From Acidimicrobiales bacterium (GTDB lineage: Bacteria; Actinomycetota; Acidimicrobiia; Acidimicrobiales; Bog-793): a DNA stretch of 64,000 nucleotides. Position numbers and translations under genes: made by a program. Shown in pieces: positions 24,176-33,279 of this stretch (its first letter is position 1; every line of letters starts with the position of its first letter). The notes beneath the pieces are model-generated. The model was not told the origin of the DNA. It was given only the letters and a program-made list of their open reading frames with translations, and ran no database searches. The stretch covers positions 1-64,000 of the forward strand of contig DATLTN010000021.1 of NCBI GenBank assembly GCA_035533595.1, written 5' to 3'.

Positions 24176-25177
24176 GTGGCTGAGCGCCGCGCAGCGCGCC
24201 AGGGAGGCGAGCCGCTGCCCACCTCGATCCAACCGATGCTCGCCGAGGCGGGTGCCTTGCCGGGAGCGGGCGAGGGGTGGGCCTACGAGTTCAAGTGGGA
24301 CGGGGTGCGGGCGATCGTCTACCTCGCCGACGGCCGGGTGCGCGCCGAGAGTCGCAACGCGAAGGACCTCACCGGCTCGTTTCCCGAGCTCGGCGAGCTG
24401 CCCGACCTCCTCGGCGGGCGACGGGCGGTACTCGACGGCGAGCTCGTCTCGCTCGACGAGGAGGGGAGGCCGAGCTTCGGCCGCCTGCAGCAGCGGCTGC
24501 ACCTCGGTGGCCGCCAACTGGTCGAGCGCCGTGCCGGCGAGTACCCCACCAGCCTGCTCGTCTTCGACCTCCTCTACCTCGATGGCGAGCTCCTCCTCGA
24601 CGCCCCCTATGAGGAGCGGCGGGCGCGTCTCGAGGGTCTCGGGCTGAGCGCCCCGCACCTAGCCACGCCCCCCTCGGTCGCCGGCGGCGACGGCGGGGCG
24701 CTCCTCGAGGTGGCGCGTGAACGCGGCCTCGAAGGGCTCGTCGTGAAGCGACTCGGCTCGCGCTACGCGCCGGGCCGGCGGAACGGTGCGTGGCGGAAGG
24801 TGAAGATCTTCCGCACCCAGGAGGTGGTCATCGGGGGCTGGACCGAGGGGCGCGGCGAGCGAAAGGGGAGCCTCGGCGCGCTCCTCCTCGGCCTCCCCGG
24901 GCCAGAGGGGCTTGTGTACGTCGGGAAGGTGGGGACCGGATTCTCCGAGGGGGCGCGCCGGTCCCTGCTCGAGCTGCTCGCCCCGCTCGCGCGCGAGGAC
25001 AGCCCGTTCACGGTGCCGTTCAGCCCCGCCGAGACGCGCCTCGCCCGCTTCGTCCGCCCGGAGCTCGTCGGCGAGGTGCAGTACGGCGAGTGGACGGGGG
25101 ACGGGCACTTGCGCCACCCCTCCTGGCGCGGGCTGCGCCCCGACAAGGGGCCCGGCGAGGTCGTGCTCGAGCCCTGA
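24176..25177 (+). CDS. ATP-dependent DNA ligase (LigC/LigD ligase-domain type)
   Basis: A 333-residue ligase with the nucleotidyltransferase and OB domains only. Motif I is YEFKWDGVRA, whose Lys forms the AMP adduct. Other motifs follow: AESRNAKDLT (Ia), VLDGELVSLD (III), GLEGLVVKRLGS (IV) and AWRKVKIF (V). The OB domain ends in VGEVQYGEWTGDGHLRHPSW. The lack of polymerase and nuclease domains makes it LigC-like or a stand-alone LigD ligase domain, used in Ku-dependent end joining or excision repair. No ku gene is in the window. GTG 24176 is the start. Confidence 0.9.
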   Translation: MAERRAARQGGEPLPTSIQPMLAEAGALPGAGEGWAYEFKWDGVRAIVYLADGRVRAESRNAKDLTGSFPELGELPDLLGGRRAVLDGELVSLDEEGRPSFGRLQQRLHLGGRQLVERRAGEYPTSLLVFDLLYLDGELLLDAPYEERRARLEGLGLSAPHLATPPSVAGGDGGALLEVARERGLEGLVVKRLGSRYAPGRRNGAWRKVKIFRTQEVVIGGWTEGRGERKGSLGALLLGLPGPEGLVYVGKVGTGFSEGARRSLLELLAPLAREDSPFTVPFSPAETRLARFVRPELVGEVQYGEWTGDGHLRHPSWRGLRPDKGPGEVVLEP

Positions 25178-25184
25178 GGATGCC

Positions 25185-25204
25185 CCGGGCGCCCCCCCGC
25201 CCGG
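25185..25204 (+). terminator. Terminator-like hairpin after DNA ligase
   Basis: CCGGGCG (25185-25191) and CGCCCGG (25198-25204) pair around a loop of six C. The hairpin begins 8 bases after the ligase stop. No U-tract. Confidence 0.5.
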
Positions 25205-25210
25205 TCGCGC

Positions 25211-25376
25211 TCAGCTCCCGGTGAGGCGGTTGCGGTCGGCGGCTTCCCCGGGCGGTGCGCTCCGTGTGCAGCGGGAGGGCGGTGGCGCGCGTTGCGCCGG
25301 TCAGGGGGGCTCCCCAGCGCTTCTCCAGGGCGTCAAGCTTGCGCAGGGACTCGAAGATCGGCGCGGCGTCGCTCAT
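25211..25376 (-). pseudogene. Short hypothetical ORF with a frameshift
   Basis: ATG 25376 begins MSDAAPIFESLRKLDALEKR, which looks like a real helical N-terminus. After about 40 residues the frame turns to Arg/Pro-rich sequence. A one-base shift gives GEAADRNRLTGS and a stop at 25211. The repaired product would be about 55 residues. No family recognised. The rest of the 365-base gap (25178-25542) holds only the ligase hairpin and the presumed promoter of the next gene. Confidence 0.35.
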
Positions 25377-25542
25377 CTGCTCACTGCCGTAGGCCGACCG
25401 GGCGGCGCACCCGGGCTACGAGTAGGCCTACCGGTCGATCGCGCCGGCCAATCGCCCCCACCCAGCGTGTGGCGAGCGCGCCCCTCGGGTACGGAGGGGT
25501 CGTGCACACCTGCTCCGGAACCGCCCCGCCTGTCGTGCCTGC

Positions 25543-26220
25543 GTGAACGCGCACGGGCTGACCGTCGCGCGGCGCGGGAGCCCGAGCGACGCGCCAGCGG
25601 GGCGGCGGGTCCTCACCTCGGCGGCCCTCGGCCTCGCCGCGGGCATCGCCTGCGCGGCGCTCGCGCCCTGGCAGGTGGCGGACCTCTGCGGCTGGGACGT
25701 CGCGTCGCTCCTCTTCCTCACCCGGATCTGGTGGATCATCCGCCCGCTCGACGCCAAGGCGACCGAGAAGTGGGCCGATCGCGAGGATGCGAGCACCGCC
25801 GTCGCGGACCTCGTGGTCGTCTCGGCGGCGACCGCCTGCATCGCCGGGGCGGGCCTGACGCTGCTGCACGCCGGCAAGAGCGCGGGGGGGACCAAGGCGG
25901 CGATGATCGCCCTCGCCGCGCTGAGCGTCGTGCTCGCGTGGGCCGCGGTGCACACCGTCTTCACGCTCCGCTACGCCCGCCTCTACTACTCCGGTGAGGA
26001 CGGGGGCATCGACTTCAACGCCCGCCACGACGAAGCGCCGTGCTACCTCGACTTCGCCTACGTCGCCTTCACCGTGGGGATGACCTTCCAGGTCTCCGAC
26101 ACCGACATCACCGACCTCGCGGTGCGCCGCACGATCCTGCGCCACGCCCTGCTCTCGTTCGTCTTCGGGGCGATGATCCTCGGGATGACGATCAACATCG
26201 TCGCCGGCCTGCTCGCCTGA
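25543..26220 (+). CDS. DUF1345 membrane protein
   Basis: A 225-residue protein with five membrane segments. The family-defining region reads YLDFAYVAFTVGMTFQVSDT, with the conserved Asp/Tyr and the TFQVSDTDI element, followed by a last helix (FGAMILGMTINIVAGLL). DUF1345 proteins are widespread and of unknown function; some annotations place them near ion channels because the TxGMxFQ-like segment resembles a pore loop. Start GTG 25543. The gene converges on an LLM oxidoreductase gene with a set of direct repeats between them. Confidence 0.9.
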   Translation: MNAHGLTVARRGSPSDAPAGRRVLTSAALGLAAGIACAALAPWQVADLCGWDVASLLFLTRIWWIIRPLDAKATEKWADREDASTAVADLVVVSAATACIAGAGLTLLHAGKSAGGTKAAMIALAALSVVLAWAAVHTVFTLRYARLYYSGEDGGIDFNARHDEAPCYLDFAYVAFTVGMTFQVSDTDITDLAVRRTILRHALLSFVFGAMILGMTINIVAGLLA

Positions 26221-26225
26221 GCGCC

Positions 26226-26276
26226 GACTCGCCCGGAGCACTGGCTCGCGCGGAGCACTGACTCGCCGGATCCACT
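26226..26276. repeat. Three imperfect 17-bp tandem direct repeats
   Basis: Units at 26226-26242, 26243-26259 and 26260-26276 share the pattern GRCTCGCNCGGAGCACT, with the third diverging (CGGATCCACT). They lie between two convergent genes. No role is evident. Confidence 0.75.
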
Positions 26277-26288
26277 GCGGCGCCGCGG

Positions 26289-27244
26289 TCAGCTGATGCT
26301 GAGCTTCGGCCGCACCTCGCTCTCGAAGAAGCGCAGGAAGCCCTGCAGGTCGGGGCCGATCTGGTTGATGAAGAGCTCGTCGAAGCCCGCCTCGACAAAG
26401 CCGTTGATCGACTCGATGTAGCGGGCCGGGTCGGGGCCGCAGGGGAGCGCCTCGCCGACCATCTCCGGCGTGACGAGCGCGGTCGCCTCGTCGAAGTGGG
26501 CCGGCATGGGCAGCTCCTGGGAGAGCTGCCCCGAGAGCGCCTCGGTCGGCCACAGGTCGTGCGCGAGCGCCACCGCGGCCTTTTCGTCGGGCCCCCAGCA
26601 GAACTTGCAGGCCCCCACCACTGGCCCCTGGCCGCCAGCCTCGCGGTAGAGCCGCACGTGCTCGGCGCTCGGCCGGGTGGTCACGAAGCCGTCGCCGACG
26701 CGCGCCGCCAGGCGGATCGCCTTCGGCCCGAAGCCCGAGACCAGCACCGGCGGCGGGGCGTCGGGGAGCGAGTACAGCCGCGCCGCGTCGAGCGTGTAAT
26801 GCTCGCCACGGTGGCTGCGGACGCCACCGCTCCACAGCGTGCGGATCACCTCCACCGCCTCCTCGAGCATCTCCGGCGCACCTGTGCGGACGGCCAGCGA
26901 TCACCGAGGATGTGCTCGTTGAGCTTCTCGCCGCTGCCGACTCCGAGGCGGAAGCGCCCCTCGCAGAGCAGCTGGCAGGTGGCGGCGGCCTGCGCGATGA
27001 CGGCGGGGTGGATGCGCACGGTCGGGCAGGTGACGCCGGTCGTGACGGTGAGGCGGGTGCTCCCGGCGATGGCGCCGATCACCGACCAGACGAAGGCGCT
27101 CTCCCCCTGGCGGTCGTTCCAGGGGTGGAAGTGGTCAGAGATGAACACCGAGTCGAAGCCGGCCTCCTCGACGGCGCGCGCCTGGTGGACGAGCGCCGCG
27201 GGGGAGTGCTCCTCGCTCGACAGGAAGTAACCGAGGGTGTCCAC
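26289..27244 (-). pseudogene. F420-dependent LLM-class oxidoreductase, one frameshift
   Basis: A luciferase-like (TIM-barrel) F420 enzyme of about 318 residues split by one indel. The N-terminal frame from GTG 27244 (after GGAGAGC) reads GFDSVFISDHFHPW and RLTVTTGVTCPTVRIHPAVIAQAAAT, then GVGSGEKLNEHILGDRWP, typical of the F420-dependent glucose-6-phosphate dehydrogenase-related group (TIGR03557-like). Near 26865 the frame changes; adding one base in the run GCGCCGG gives VRPEMLEEAVEVIRTLW, the expected continuation. The C-terminal part ends normally. The isolated indel in a G/C run looks like a base-call error. The gene is third in a reverse-strand group after GH15 and an enolase-superfamily enzyme. 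Confidence 0.82.
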
Positions 27245-27322
27245 GTCAGCTCTCCTTCGCCTCGCCGGCCGGCTCGCTCCGCCTGGCGCGCCGGGAGCGG
27301 CGCCTCTCGCGCGATGCCTGCT

Positions 27323-28435
27323 TCAGCCGAGTCGAAACTCGTCGTCGCCGCGCAGCGCCATGCCGTGGCCGGCGACGGAGGCGTCGGGGGTGAGGGTCCC
27401 GTCGACGACGGCGAGGGTTCCCTCGAAGAGCAGCGCCTCGAGGCGGGCGTGGTCGTGGAAGTACTCGATGTGGCGCAGGTTGGGGAGGCCCACGGCGACC
27501 GGCGCGTGCAGGCCGGGAGCGCAGTGCGCGGAGACCGCGAGGCCGTGCGCGGCGGCGAGGGCGGCGGCGCGCAGGAAGGACGTGTAGCCGCCGCAGCGCG
27601 TGACGTCGATCTGCAGGCAGTCGACCGCCCCGGCGGCGAGCATGCGCGCGAAGTAGGGCTCGTCGTAGCCGTACTCGCCCGCCGCCACGTCGCAGGTGAG
27701 CTGGTCCCGCACCTCGCGGAGGCCCTCCAGGTCGTCTGAGGAGACGGGCTCCTCGAACCAGACGACGTCGTGCTCCTCGACGATGCGCCGGCCGACGCGC
27801 ACCGCCTGCTTGCGGCTGTAGCCGCCGTTCGCGTCGACGTACAGCTCGCGGTCGCCGATCACGCTGCGGGCGAAGGCGACACGGGAGAGGTCGCGGGCGA
27901 CCTTGCTCCCCCACGACTCGCCGATCTTCAGCTTCATCGCGGTGATGCCCTGCTCCATCCAGCCGGTGAGCTGCCGTCCGAAGGTCGCCTCGTCGTAGGT
28001 GGTGAAGCCGCCGCTCCCGTAGACCGGGACCGCCTCGCGGTAGCGGCCAAACAGGTTCGCCAGCGGCAGGCCGAGGAGGCGCGCCTTCAGGTCCCACAGC
28101 GCGATGTCGACCGCGGAGATCGCGCAGGAGACGATGCCGGGGCGGCCGAGGTTGCGGCAGCGACGGACCATCTGCTCGTGCAGGCCGGTGATCTCGAGCG
28201 CCTCGCCGCCGAGGACCACCTCGGCGAGCTCCTCCTCGATGAGGGTCCGGCAGGCGGCCGAGGCGTAGGTCCAACCCGTGCCGACGGCCCCGGCCGCGCT
28301 CACCTCGACGACGACGGCGACGGTCGAGGTCCAGGCGAGGGTCCCGTCCGCTTCGGGCTGGTCGGTCGGGACGCGGTAGGCGCGGCAGTCGAGCGCCGAG
28401 ACCGGCGCCTGGGCGGCACGGGAGGGGGCGCTCAC
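27323..28435 (-). CDS. Mandelate racemase/galactonate dehydratase-like enolase-superfamily enzyme
   Basis: A 370-residue sugar-acid dehydratase or racemase-type enzyme. The N-terminal capping domain (about 1-125) is followed by a barrel with the superfamily residues: KxK base in MKLKIG (about 167), metal ligands in YVDANGGY, FEEPVSSDD and AAGEYGYDE, then QIDVTRCGG and the His of SAHCAPGLHAP, which completes the His-Asp dyad of the mandelate racemase subgroup. Members abstract a proton alpha to a carboxylate. Substrate unclear; hexonates are likely by family. Its GTG overlaps the GH15 stop (GTGA), so sugar release and sugar-acid use may be coupled. Confidence 0.86.
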   Translation of the reverse strand: MSAPSRAAQAPVSALDCRAYRVPTDQPEADGTLAWTSTVAVVVEVSAAGAVGTGWTYASAACRTLIEEELAEVVLGGEALEITGLHEQMVRRCRNLGRPGIVSCAISAVDIALWDLKARLLGLPLANLFGRYREAVPVYGSGGFTTYDEATFGRQLTGWMEQGITAMKLKIGESWGSKVARDLSRVAFARSVIGDRELYVDANGGYSRKQAVRVGRRIVEEHDVVWFEEPVSSDDLEGLREVRDQLTCDVAAGEYGYDEPYFARMLAAGAVDCLQIDVTRCGGYTSFLRAAALAAAHGLAVSAHCAPGLHAPVAVGLPNLRHIEYFHDHARLEALLFEGTLAVVDGTLTPDASVAGHGMALRGDDEFRLG

Positions 28436-30240
28436 TCCTGTGGCTCCTGGGCGGCGGCCGCTTCGATGAAGAGCGCGTGCACGAAGGCCTGCGGGAGGTT
28501 GCCCCGCAGCTGGTGCTGCTCGACGTCGTACTCCTCGGAGAAGAGCCCCGAGGTGCTGCACGCGGCGCGCGCCCGCTCGAACCACCGGACGCCCTCGGGG
28601 AGCTCTCCCACGCCGATGCAGGCGAGGGACATCCAGAAGTTGCAGATGAGGAAGGAGCCCTCGTCCTCGCCGAGGCGGTGGCCAGGGAAGGAGAAGCGGT
28701 AGAGGTAGCCGTCGCTCGAGAGGTCCCGGCCGATCGCTCGGCGCGTCGCGATGCTGCGCGGATCGCTCGGGGGGAGGGCCCCGCGCACCTCGGCGAGCAA
28801 CAGGGAGGCGTCGACGTGCTCGTCGTCGGGGGCCCGCTGCCAGCGCCCCGAGGGGTGCAGGCACGACGCGTTCGCCTCGTCGAGGAGGTGGTCGGCGAGG
28901 GGCAGCGCCCGTGCCGTCCAGGGCTCGTTGGTTGCCGCCGCGGCGATCGCCCGCAGGCCGGCGACGCCGATCAGCTGGCTGTGCGCCCAGCGGTTTGGCT
29001 CGATCTCCCAGAGCCCCGCCTCGTGCTCCTTCCAGCGGCTCGCGATCGCGTCGGCGGCGACCTTGGCCGCCTGCCATCCCTCGCTGTCGAGGCGCTCCTT
29101 GCGCGCCGCCTCGGCGAACAGGAGAAGGGACTCGCCGAAGATGTCGAGCTGGAACTGCTCGCGGGCGCGGTTGCCGACGACGTCGGAGCCGCCCGGGTAG
29201 CCGGCGAGCGCGAGGTGGGAGGGGGCGGGGATCGGGTCGCCGTTCGCGAGGTAGGCGGGCGAGGTGTGCTCGCCGTCCTCGAGGAGGCGCCGTGCCACCC
29301 AGCGCACCGCGCCGTCGAGCAGCTCCTCGCCCCCGGCGAGCGCGGCGCCCGCGTGGCCGACGTAGCACGTGTCGCGGATCCAGGTGTAGCGGTAGTCGTA
29401 GTTGCGCCCCGCACCGGCCCGCTCGGGGAGGGAGGTCGTCGCTCCGGCGACGGTGGCGCCGTCGGGGCCGGTCATCCCGCGCAGGACCGCGATCGAGCGG
29501 CGGACGTCGCGCGAGGCGACCACGCCGCTTGTCGGGGCGAGCGCCTCGCGCCAGGCGGTCTCGGTGCGCCGCCAGCACTCGTCGGCGTTTGCGGGCTCGC
29601 GCTCGAGCGAGGCGGCGCTGCAGATCTCGAGGGCGAGGTCGTGGCTCTCGCCCCGCGCCAGCTCGAGGTGAAGGCGCAGTGCGCGCTCGCCGCCCGGCGC
29701 GCGCGCGGCGCGCGCTTCCGCGCCTCCGGACCAGCGGAGCGCGAGGTCCCCGTCGCGGAGCACCCAGCACTCGCCTTCTCGCCGCCACGGGGGAAGGGCC
29801 CGGCGGCCGTAGTCGCCCGACGGCGCAAGCAGGACGGTGACCGAGCCCCTCCCACGGATCGTGGAGATCCGGCGGAGGAGGATCGCCCGCTCGGCGGTCG
29901 CCGGGTAGACGAGGGCCTCCCGGCATTCGACCGTGCCGTCGGCGGCGACCCAGCGGCTCCGCCAGATAAGCGAGTCGTCCTCGTAGTAGCCGCCGGGCAC
30001 AAAGCGCCCTTCCGGCTGCACCCGGTAGCAGCCGCCGGAGCCGACCAGGCCGGCGAACAGCGCCGGGTCGGACCAGCTCGGGAAGCAGAGCCAGGAGATG
30101 TCGCCGCCCGGGCTAACGAGTGCACCACGCAAGCCGTCGGCGATGAAGGCATAGGCGCGCAACTCGCTCGGGAACTCTGCAGAGCGGGAGGCCTCGGGCG
30201 CGCGCCCGCTGATGGCGCCGTCGGTTCGTCGCGTCGCCAT
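28432..30240 (-). CDS. GH15 glucoamylase/trehalase-type hydrolase
   Basis: A 602-residue cytosolic GH15 enzyme. The N-terminal beta-sandwich includes IADGLRGALVSPGGDISWLCFP, as in bacterial GH15. The (alpha/alpha)6 barrel shows NYDYRYTWIRDTCY (substrate-binding Arg-Asp), then EAGLWEIEPNRWAHSQL, where the Glu after GLW is the general acid, and GLFSEEYDVEQHQLRGNLPQAF, the second catalytic Glu region. The family includes glucoamylases, trehalases and glucodextranases; lack of a signal peptide fits an intracellular trehalase or maltooligosaccharide hydrolase. ATG 30240 is preferred over ATG 30267; neither has a strong RBS. It is divergent from the PoxB-like gene. Confidence 0.88.
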   Translation of the reverse strand: MATRRTDGAISGRAPEASRSAEFPSELRAYAFIADGLRGALVSPGGDISWLCFPSWSDPALFAGLVGSGGCYRVQPEGRFVPGGYYEDDSLIWRSRWVAADGTVECREALVYPATAERAILLRRISTIRGRGSVTVLLAPSGDYGRRALPPWRREGECWVLRDGDLALRWSGGAEARAARAPGGERALRLHLELARGESHDLALEICSAASLEREPANADECWRRTETAWREALAPTSGVVASRDVRRSIAVLRGMTGPDGATVAGATTSLPERAGAGRNYDYRYTWIRDTCYVGHAGAALAGGEELLDGAVRWVARRLLEDGEHTSPAYLANGDPIPAPSHLALAGYPGGSDVVGNRAREQFQLDIFGESLLLFAEAARKERLDSEGWQAAKVAADAIASRWKEHEAGLWEIEPNRWAHSQLIGVAGLRAIAAAATNEPWTARALPLADHLLDEANASCLHPSGRWQRAPDDEHVDASLLLAEVRGALPPSDPRSIATRRAIGRDLSSDGYLYRFSFPGHRLGEDEGSFLICNFWMSLACIGVGELPEGVRWFERARAACSTSGLFSEEYDVEQHQLRGNLPQAFVHALFIEAAAAQEPQE

Positions 30241-30357
30241 GGAGCGTTGATACCCGAGCTCGGCCACCGGCTACCAGGCGGTTAGTGCGCCGCTGCAGCG
30301 GGTAGCGGTGACCCGGGCGGCGCCGGTTTCGCGCGCCGCGCGGCGGAGGGACTCACG

Positions 30358-32121
30358 ATGGCGAAGATCGCTGCCGAGGCGTTGATCGAGCGACTCATCG
30401 ACTGGGGCGTGGACACGATCTTCGGCCTCCCGGGCGACGGCATCAACGGGATCATGGAGGGCCTCCGCCGCCATCAGGACAAGATTCGCTTCGTCCTCGT
30501 CCAGCACGAGGAGGCGGCAGCCTTCATGGCGACCGGCTACGCGAAGTCGACGGGGAGGCTCGGGGTCTGCCTCGCGACCTCCGGCCCCGGGGCCATCCAC
30601 CTCCTGAACGGCCTCTACGACGCGAAGCTCGACCACCAGCCAGTGCTCGCGATCACCGGCACGCAGGAGAGCCAGATGCTCGGCACCGGCTACCAGCAGG
30701 AGGTCGCGCTCGAGAAGCTCTTCATGGACGTCGCCGAGTACGACGAGATGATCCGCGTCCCCGTGCAGGTCCCGACGCTCGTCGACCTCGCCTGCCGGCA
30801 CGCCCTCTCGCGGCGCACGGTCGCGCACCTCACCATCCCGACCGACATCCAGATCGCCGACGCGGGGGCGAACCCGTGGGAGGCCGTCGCCCCGGCGGTG
30901 ATCTCCCCGACCTCCCCTGCCTTCCTTCCCCCTCCGGGCCTCCCGCGCGCAGAGGACCTCGCCGCTGCAGCGGCAGTGCTGAACGCCGGGGAGAAGGTCG
31001 TGATGCTCGTCGGAGCGGGGGCGCTGCACGCCCGCGAGGAGATCCTGAAGGTCGCCGAGCTGCTCGGAAGCCCGGTCGTGAAGACCCTCTCCGGCAAGGC
31101 GGCCGTCCCCGACGACCACCCGCTCACCCTTGGCGGCATCGGCCTCCTCGGCACGGCGCCCTCGATCGACGCGATGGAGGGCTGCGACACGCTCTTCATG
31201 GTGGGGACGAACTTCCCGTACACGAAGTACCTCCCCGAGCCCGGCAAGTGCCGCGTCGTGCAGATCGAGGCCGACCCGATCCGCGCCGGCAACCGCATCG
31301 CCACCGAGGTGCCGGTGGTCGGGGACGCGAGGGAGGGCCTCGCCGCGCTCGCGCCGCTGCTCCAGCGAAAGGACGAGCGCTCCTTCCTCGAGGGGCTGCA
31401 GTCGGCGATGGGGGAGTGGAACAAGAAGATGGAGGGCCTCGAATCGATCACGCACGACCCCATCCAGCCGCAGCACCTGATGCGCGTCATCGACCGGCTG
31501 GCGAGCGACGACGCGATCCTCGCCTCGGACTCGGGGACGATCGCCACCTGGGCGGCGCGCCACTTCGACATCCGCGGCGGGCGGCGCTTCTACCTGTCGG
31601 GGAACCTCGCCTCGATGGCGCCGGGGCTGCCGTACACGATCGCCAACCAGCTCGCCCACCCCGGCCGCCAGTGCATCGCCTTCGTCGGCGACGGCGGCTT
31701 CGCGATGCTGATGGCCGAGCTCGCGACGGCCGCCCGCTACGAGCTGCCGGTGAAGATCATCGTCAACAACAACGGCGCCCTCGGCCAGATCCTCTGGGAG
31801 CAGCTCGTCCTCGGCTACCCCGAGTTCGGCGTCCGCTACGCACAGCGCCTCGACTTCGCGCCCTGGGCGGAGGCCTGCGGTGCGCGGGGGATCCGCGTCG
31901 ACAAGTGCGATGAGCTCGAGGGCGCGATCGCCGAGGCGTTCGCCTTCCGCGGCCCCGCGCTGGTCGACGTGAGCGTCAATCCCGACGAGCCACCGATGCC
32001 GGGCAAGGTCGACTACGAACAGGCGAAGGGCTTCGTGAAGGCCTTCCTCGCCGGCCAGCCGCGCCGCGCGACGATCGCCAGCACCCTCTTTCGCGACAAG
32101 TTCACCGGGTTCGGCTCGTGA
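30358..32121 (+). CDS. poxB: Thiamine-diphosphate enzyme, pyruvate:quinone oxidoreductase-like
   Basis: A 587-residue TPP enzyme of the acetolactate synthase/pyruvate oxidase family. The PYR domain has FVLVQHEEAAAFMATGYAK, with the Glu that activates TPP, and TSGPGAIHLLNGLYDAKLD. The central domain binds FAD in family members. The PP domain has CIAFVGDGGFAMLMAEL through VNNNGALG, the GDG-NN TPP/Mg motif. The extended C-terminus (after about 545) fits PoxB, where it mediates membrane contact. PoxB oxidises pyruvate to acetate and CO2 and passes electrons to quinone. The RBS is GGAGGG before ATG 30358. It leads a run of oxidoreductase genes and overlaps the next gene by four bases. Confidence 0.85.
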   Translation: MAKIAAEALIERLIDWGVDTIFGLPGDGINGIMEGLRRHQDKIRFVLVQHEEAAAFMATGYAKSTGRLGVCLATSGPGAIHLLNGLYDAKLDHQPVLAITGTQESQMLGTGYQQEVALEKLFMDVAEYDEMIRVPVQVPTLVDLACRHALSRRTVAHLTIPTDIQIADAGANPWEAVAPAVISPTSPAFLPPPGLPRAEDLAAAAAVLNAGEKVVMLVGAGALHAREEILKVAELLGSPVVKTLSGKAAVPDDHPLTLGGIGLLGTAPSIDAMEGCDTLFMVGTNFPYTKYLPEPGKCRVVQIEADPIRAGNRIATEVPVVGDAREGLAALAPLLQRKDERSFLEGLQSAMGEWNKKMEGLESITHDPIQPQHLMRVIDRLASDDAILASDSGTIATWAARHFDIRGGRRFYLSGNLASMAPGLPYTIANQLAHPGRQCIAFVGDGGFAMLMAELATAARYELPVKIIVNNNGALGQILWEQLVLGYPEFGVRYAQRLDFAPWAEACGARGIRVDKCDELEGAIAEAFAFRGPALVDVSVNPDEPPMPGKVDYEQAKGFVKAFLAGQPRRATIASTLFRDKFTGFGS

Positions 32122-32585
32122 GGCGCCTCCCCGGCCGCTCGGCCCCCGTAGGCAGGCTCGTCGGGGTGGACCGCCTCGTGCGCGACATCCGCCACGGGCG
32201 CTTCGAGCGGCTGATGTCCGGCCTCACCGCGGCCGGCGCGGCGGTGAGCGGTGTCGAGATCTGGCTCGAGCACGACCGCGCCAGCTTCGCGAACAGAATG
32301 ATGTGGATCCCCGTCGCCCTCTCTCCGGTGATGGTCGCCGCCGGGGTCGCGGGCGTCGTCTCGCACAGGGCAGCGAAGACGGTGCTGCCGCTCGTCTCGG
32401 GGGTGGTCATGCTCAACTGCGCGCAGGGCCAGTACCTGCACCTGCGCGGCATCGCCCAACGCCCTGGCGGCTGGAAGCTCGCCCGCTACAACTCCGAGGC
32501 CGGGCCGCCGCTCCTCGCACCGCTGCTCTTCGGCCTCGTCGGCGGGATGGGGCTCCTCGCGGCGATCCTCCGCCGCGAGGACTGA
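32118..32585 (+). CDS. Small polytopic membrane protein in the oxidation cluster
   Basis: A 155-residue protein starting at GTG 32118, which overlaps the PoxB-like stop. It has four hydrophobic segments, including MMWIPVALSPVMVAAGVAGVV and LLAPLLFGLVGGMGLLAAIL. A conserved-looking polar loop reads NCAQGQYLHLRGIAQRPGG. It is one base from the gluconate dehydrogenase subunit 3-like gene. Its position between a quinone-linked enzyme and a GMC dehydrogenase suggests a membrane-anchoring role, but I recognise no family. Confidence 0.72.
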   Translation: MRRLPGRSAPVGRLVGVDRLVRDIRHGRFERLMSGLTAAGAAVSGVEIWLEHDRASFANRMMWIPVALSPVMVAAGVAGVVSHRAAKTVLPLVSGVVMLNCAQGQYLHLRGIAQRPGGWKLARYNSEAGPPLLAPLLFGLVGGMGLLAAILRRED

Positions 32586-32586
32586 G

Positions 32587-33279
32587 GTGGGGGACCCCGG
32601 GGGCACCGAGCCGCGCTTCCCCGGCTACGACGTCCTCGCCCAGGCCAGGCAGTGGGACGACGTCACCAGGGGTGTCGTCCTCGCCCGCCTCGCACCCCAC
32701 GCGGGGGCGAGCTTCTTCGCCGCCGCGGAGGAGGCGACCGCCCGCGCTCTCATGGACCGCCTCCTCGCGCAGGACGCCGAGCCGCGGGTGCCCGTCTTCG
32801 AGATGGTCGACCAGCGCCTCGCGAGCGGCGTCGGCGACGGCTACCGCTTCGAGGACATGCCCGAGGACGGGGAGGCGTGGCGTGCCTCGCTCGCCCGCCT
32901 CGAAGAGGAGGCCGAGGAGCGCCGTGGCCTTCCCTTCCACGCCCTGCAGGTCCGCGACCAGATGGCCGTGATCGACGACCTGCAGCGCCTCGGCAAGCAG
33001 CGGTGGCGGGGGCTGCGCGCCGATCACCTCCTCGAGCTGTGGCTCCGCTACTGCTGCGAGGCCTTCTACTCCCACCCTGCGGCGTGGAACGAGATCGGCT
33101 TCGGCGGCCCCGCCTACCCCCGCGGCTACGTGAGCCTCGGCTTTGACCACCGCGAGCGTTGGGAGGTGGCAGAGCACGACGCCCTCGACCCGGTCCCCTG
33201 GGGCGAGCGCGCCGAGGCCGCCCGCCGCCGCCACGAAGCCGCCGGCGCGGGCGACGGGGACGCGGGCGGCGCGGCGTGA
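32587..33279 (+). CDS. Gluconate 2-dehydrogenase subunit 3-like protein
   Basis: A 230-residue mostly helical protein. It has FFAAAEEATARALMDRLLAQ early, LPFHALQVRDQMAVIDDLQR in the middle, and the aromatic end LWLRYCCEAFYSHPAAWNEIGFGGPAYPRGY, typical of the subunit-3 family (PF13618). In gluconate dehydrogenases this subunit accompanies the FAD-containing GMC catalytic subunit. No Tat signal is visible, unlike many members, so the complex may be cytoplasmic. Start GTG 32587; the stop overlaps the GMC start (GTGA), which supports a stoichiometric complex. Confidence 0.85.
   Translation: MGDPGGTEPRFPGYDVLAQARQWDDVTRGVVLARLAPHAGASFFAAAEEATARALMDRLLAQDAEPRVPVFEMVDQRLASGVGDGYRFEDMPEDGEAWRASLARLEEEAEERRGLPFHALQVRDQMAVIDDLQRLGKQRWRGLRADHLLELWLRYCCEAFYSHPAAWNEIGFGGPAYPRGYVSLGFDHRERWEVAEHDALDPVPWGERAEAARRRHEAAGAGDGDAGGAA

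Noticed and set aside
24108-24182. 24-codon frame overlapping the DNA ligase start
   Set aside because: Too short, Arg/Ser/Gly-rich and without a convincing RBS. Cannot be told from chance.
28436-29926. Upstream extension of the enolase-superfamily frame
   Set aside because: It lies opposite the GH15 codons in another frame, is Arg-rich and has no motif. GTG 28435 with the GTGA overlap is the credible start.
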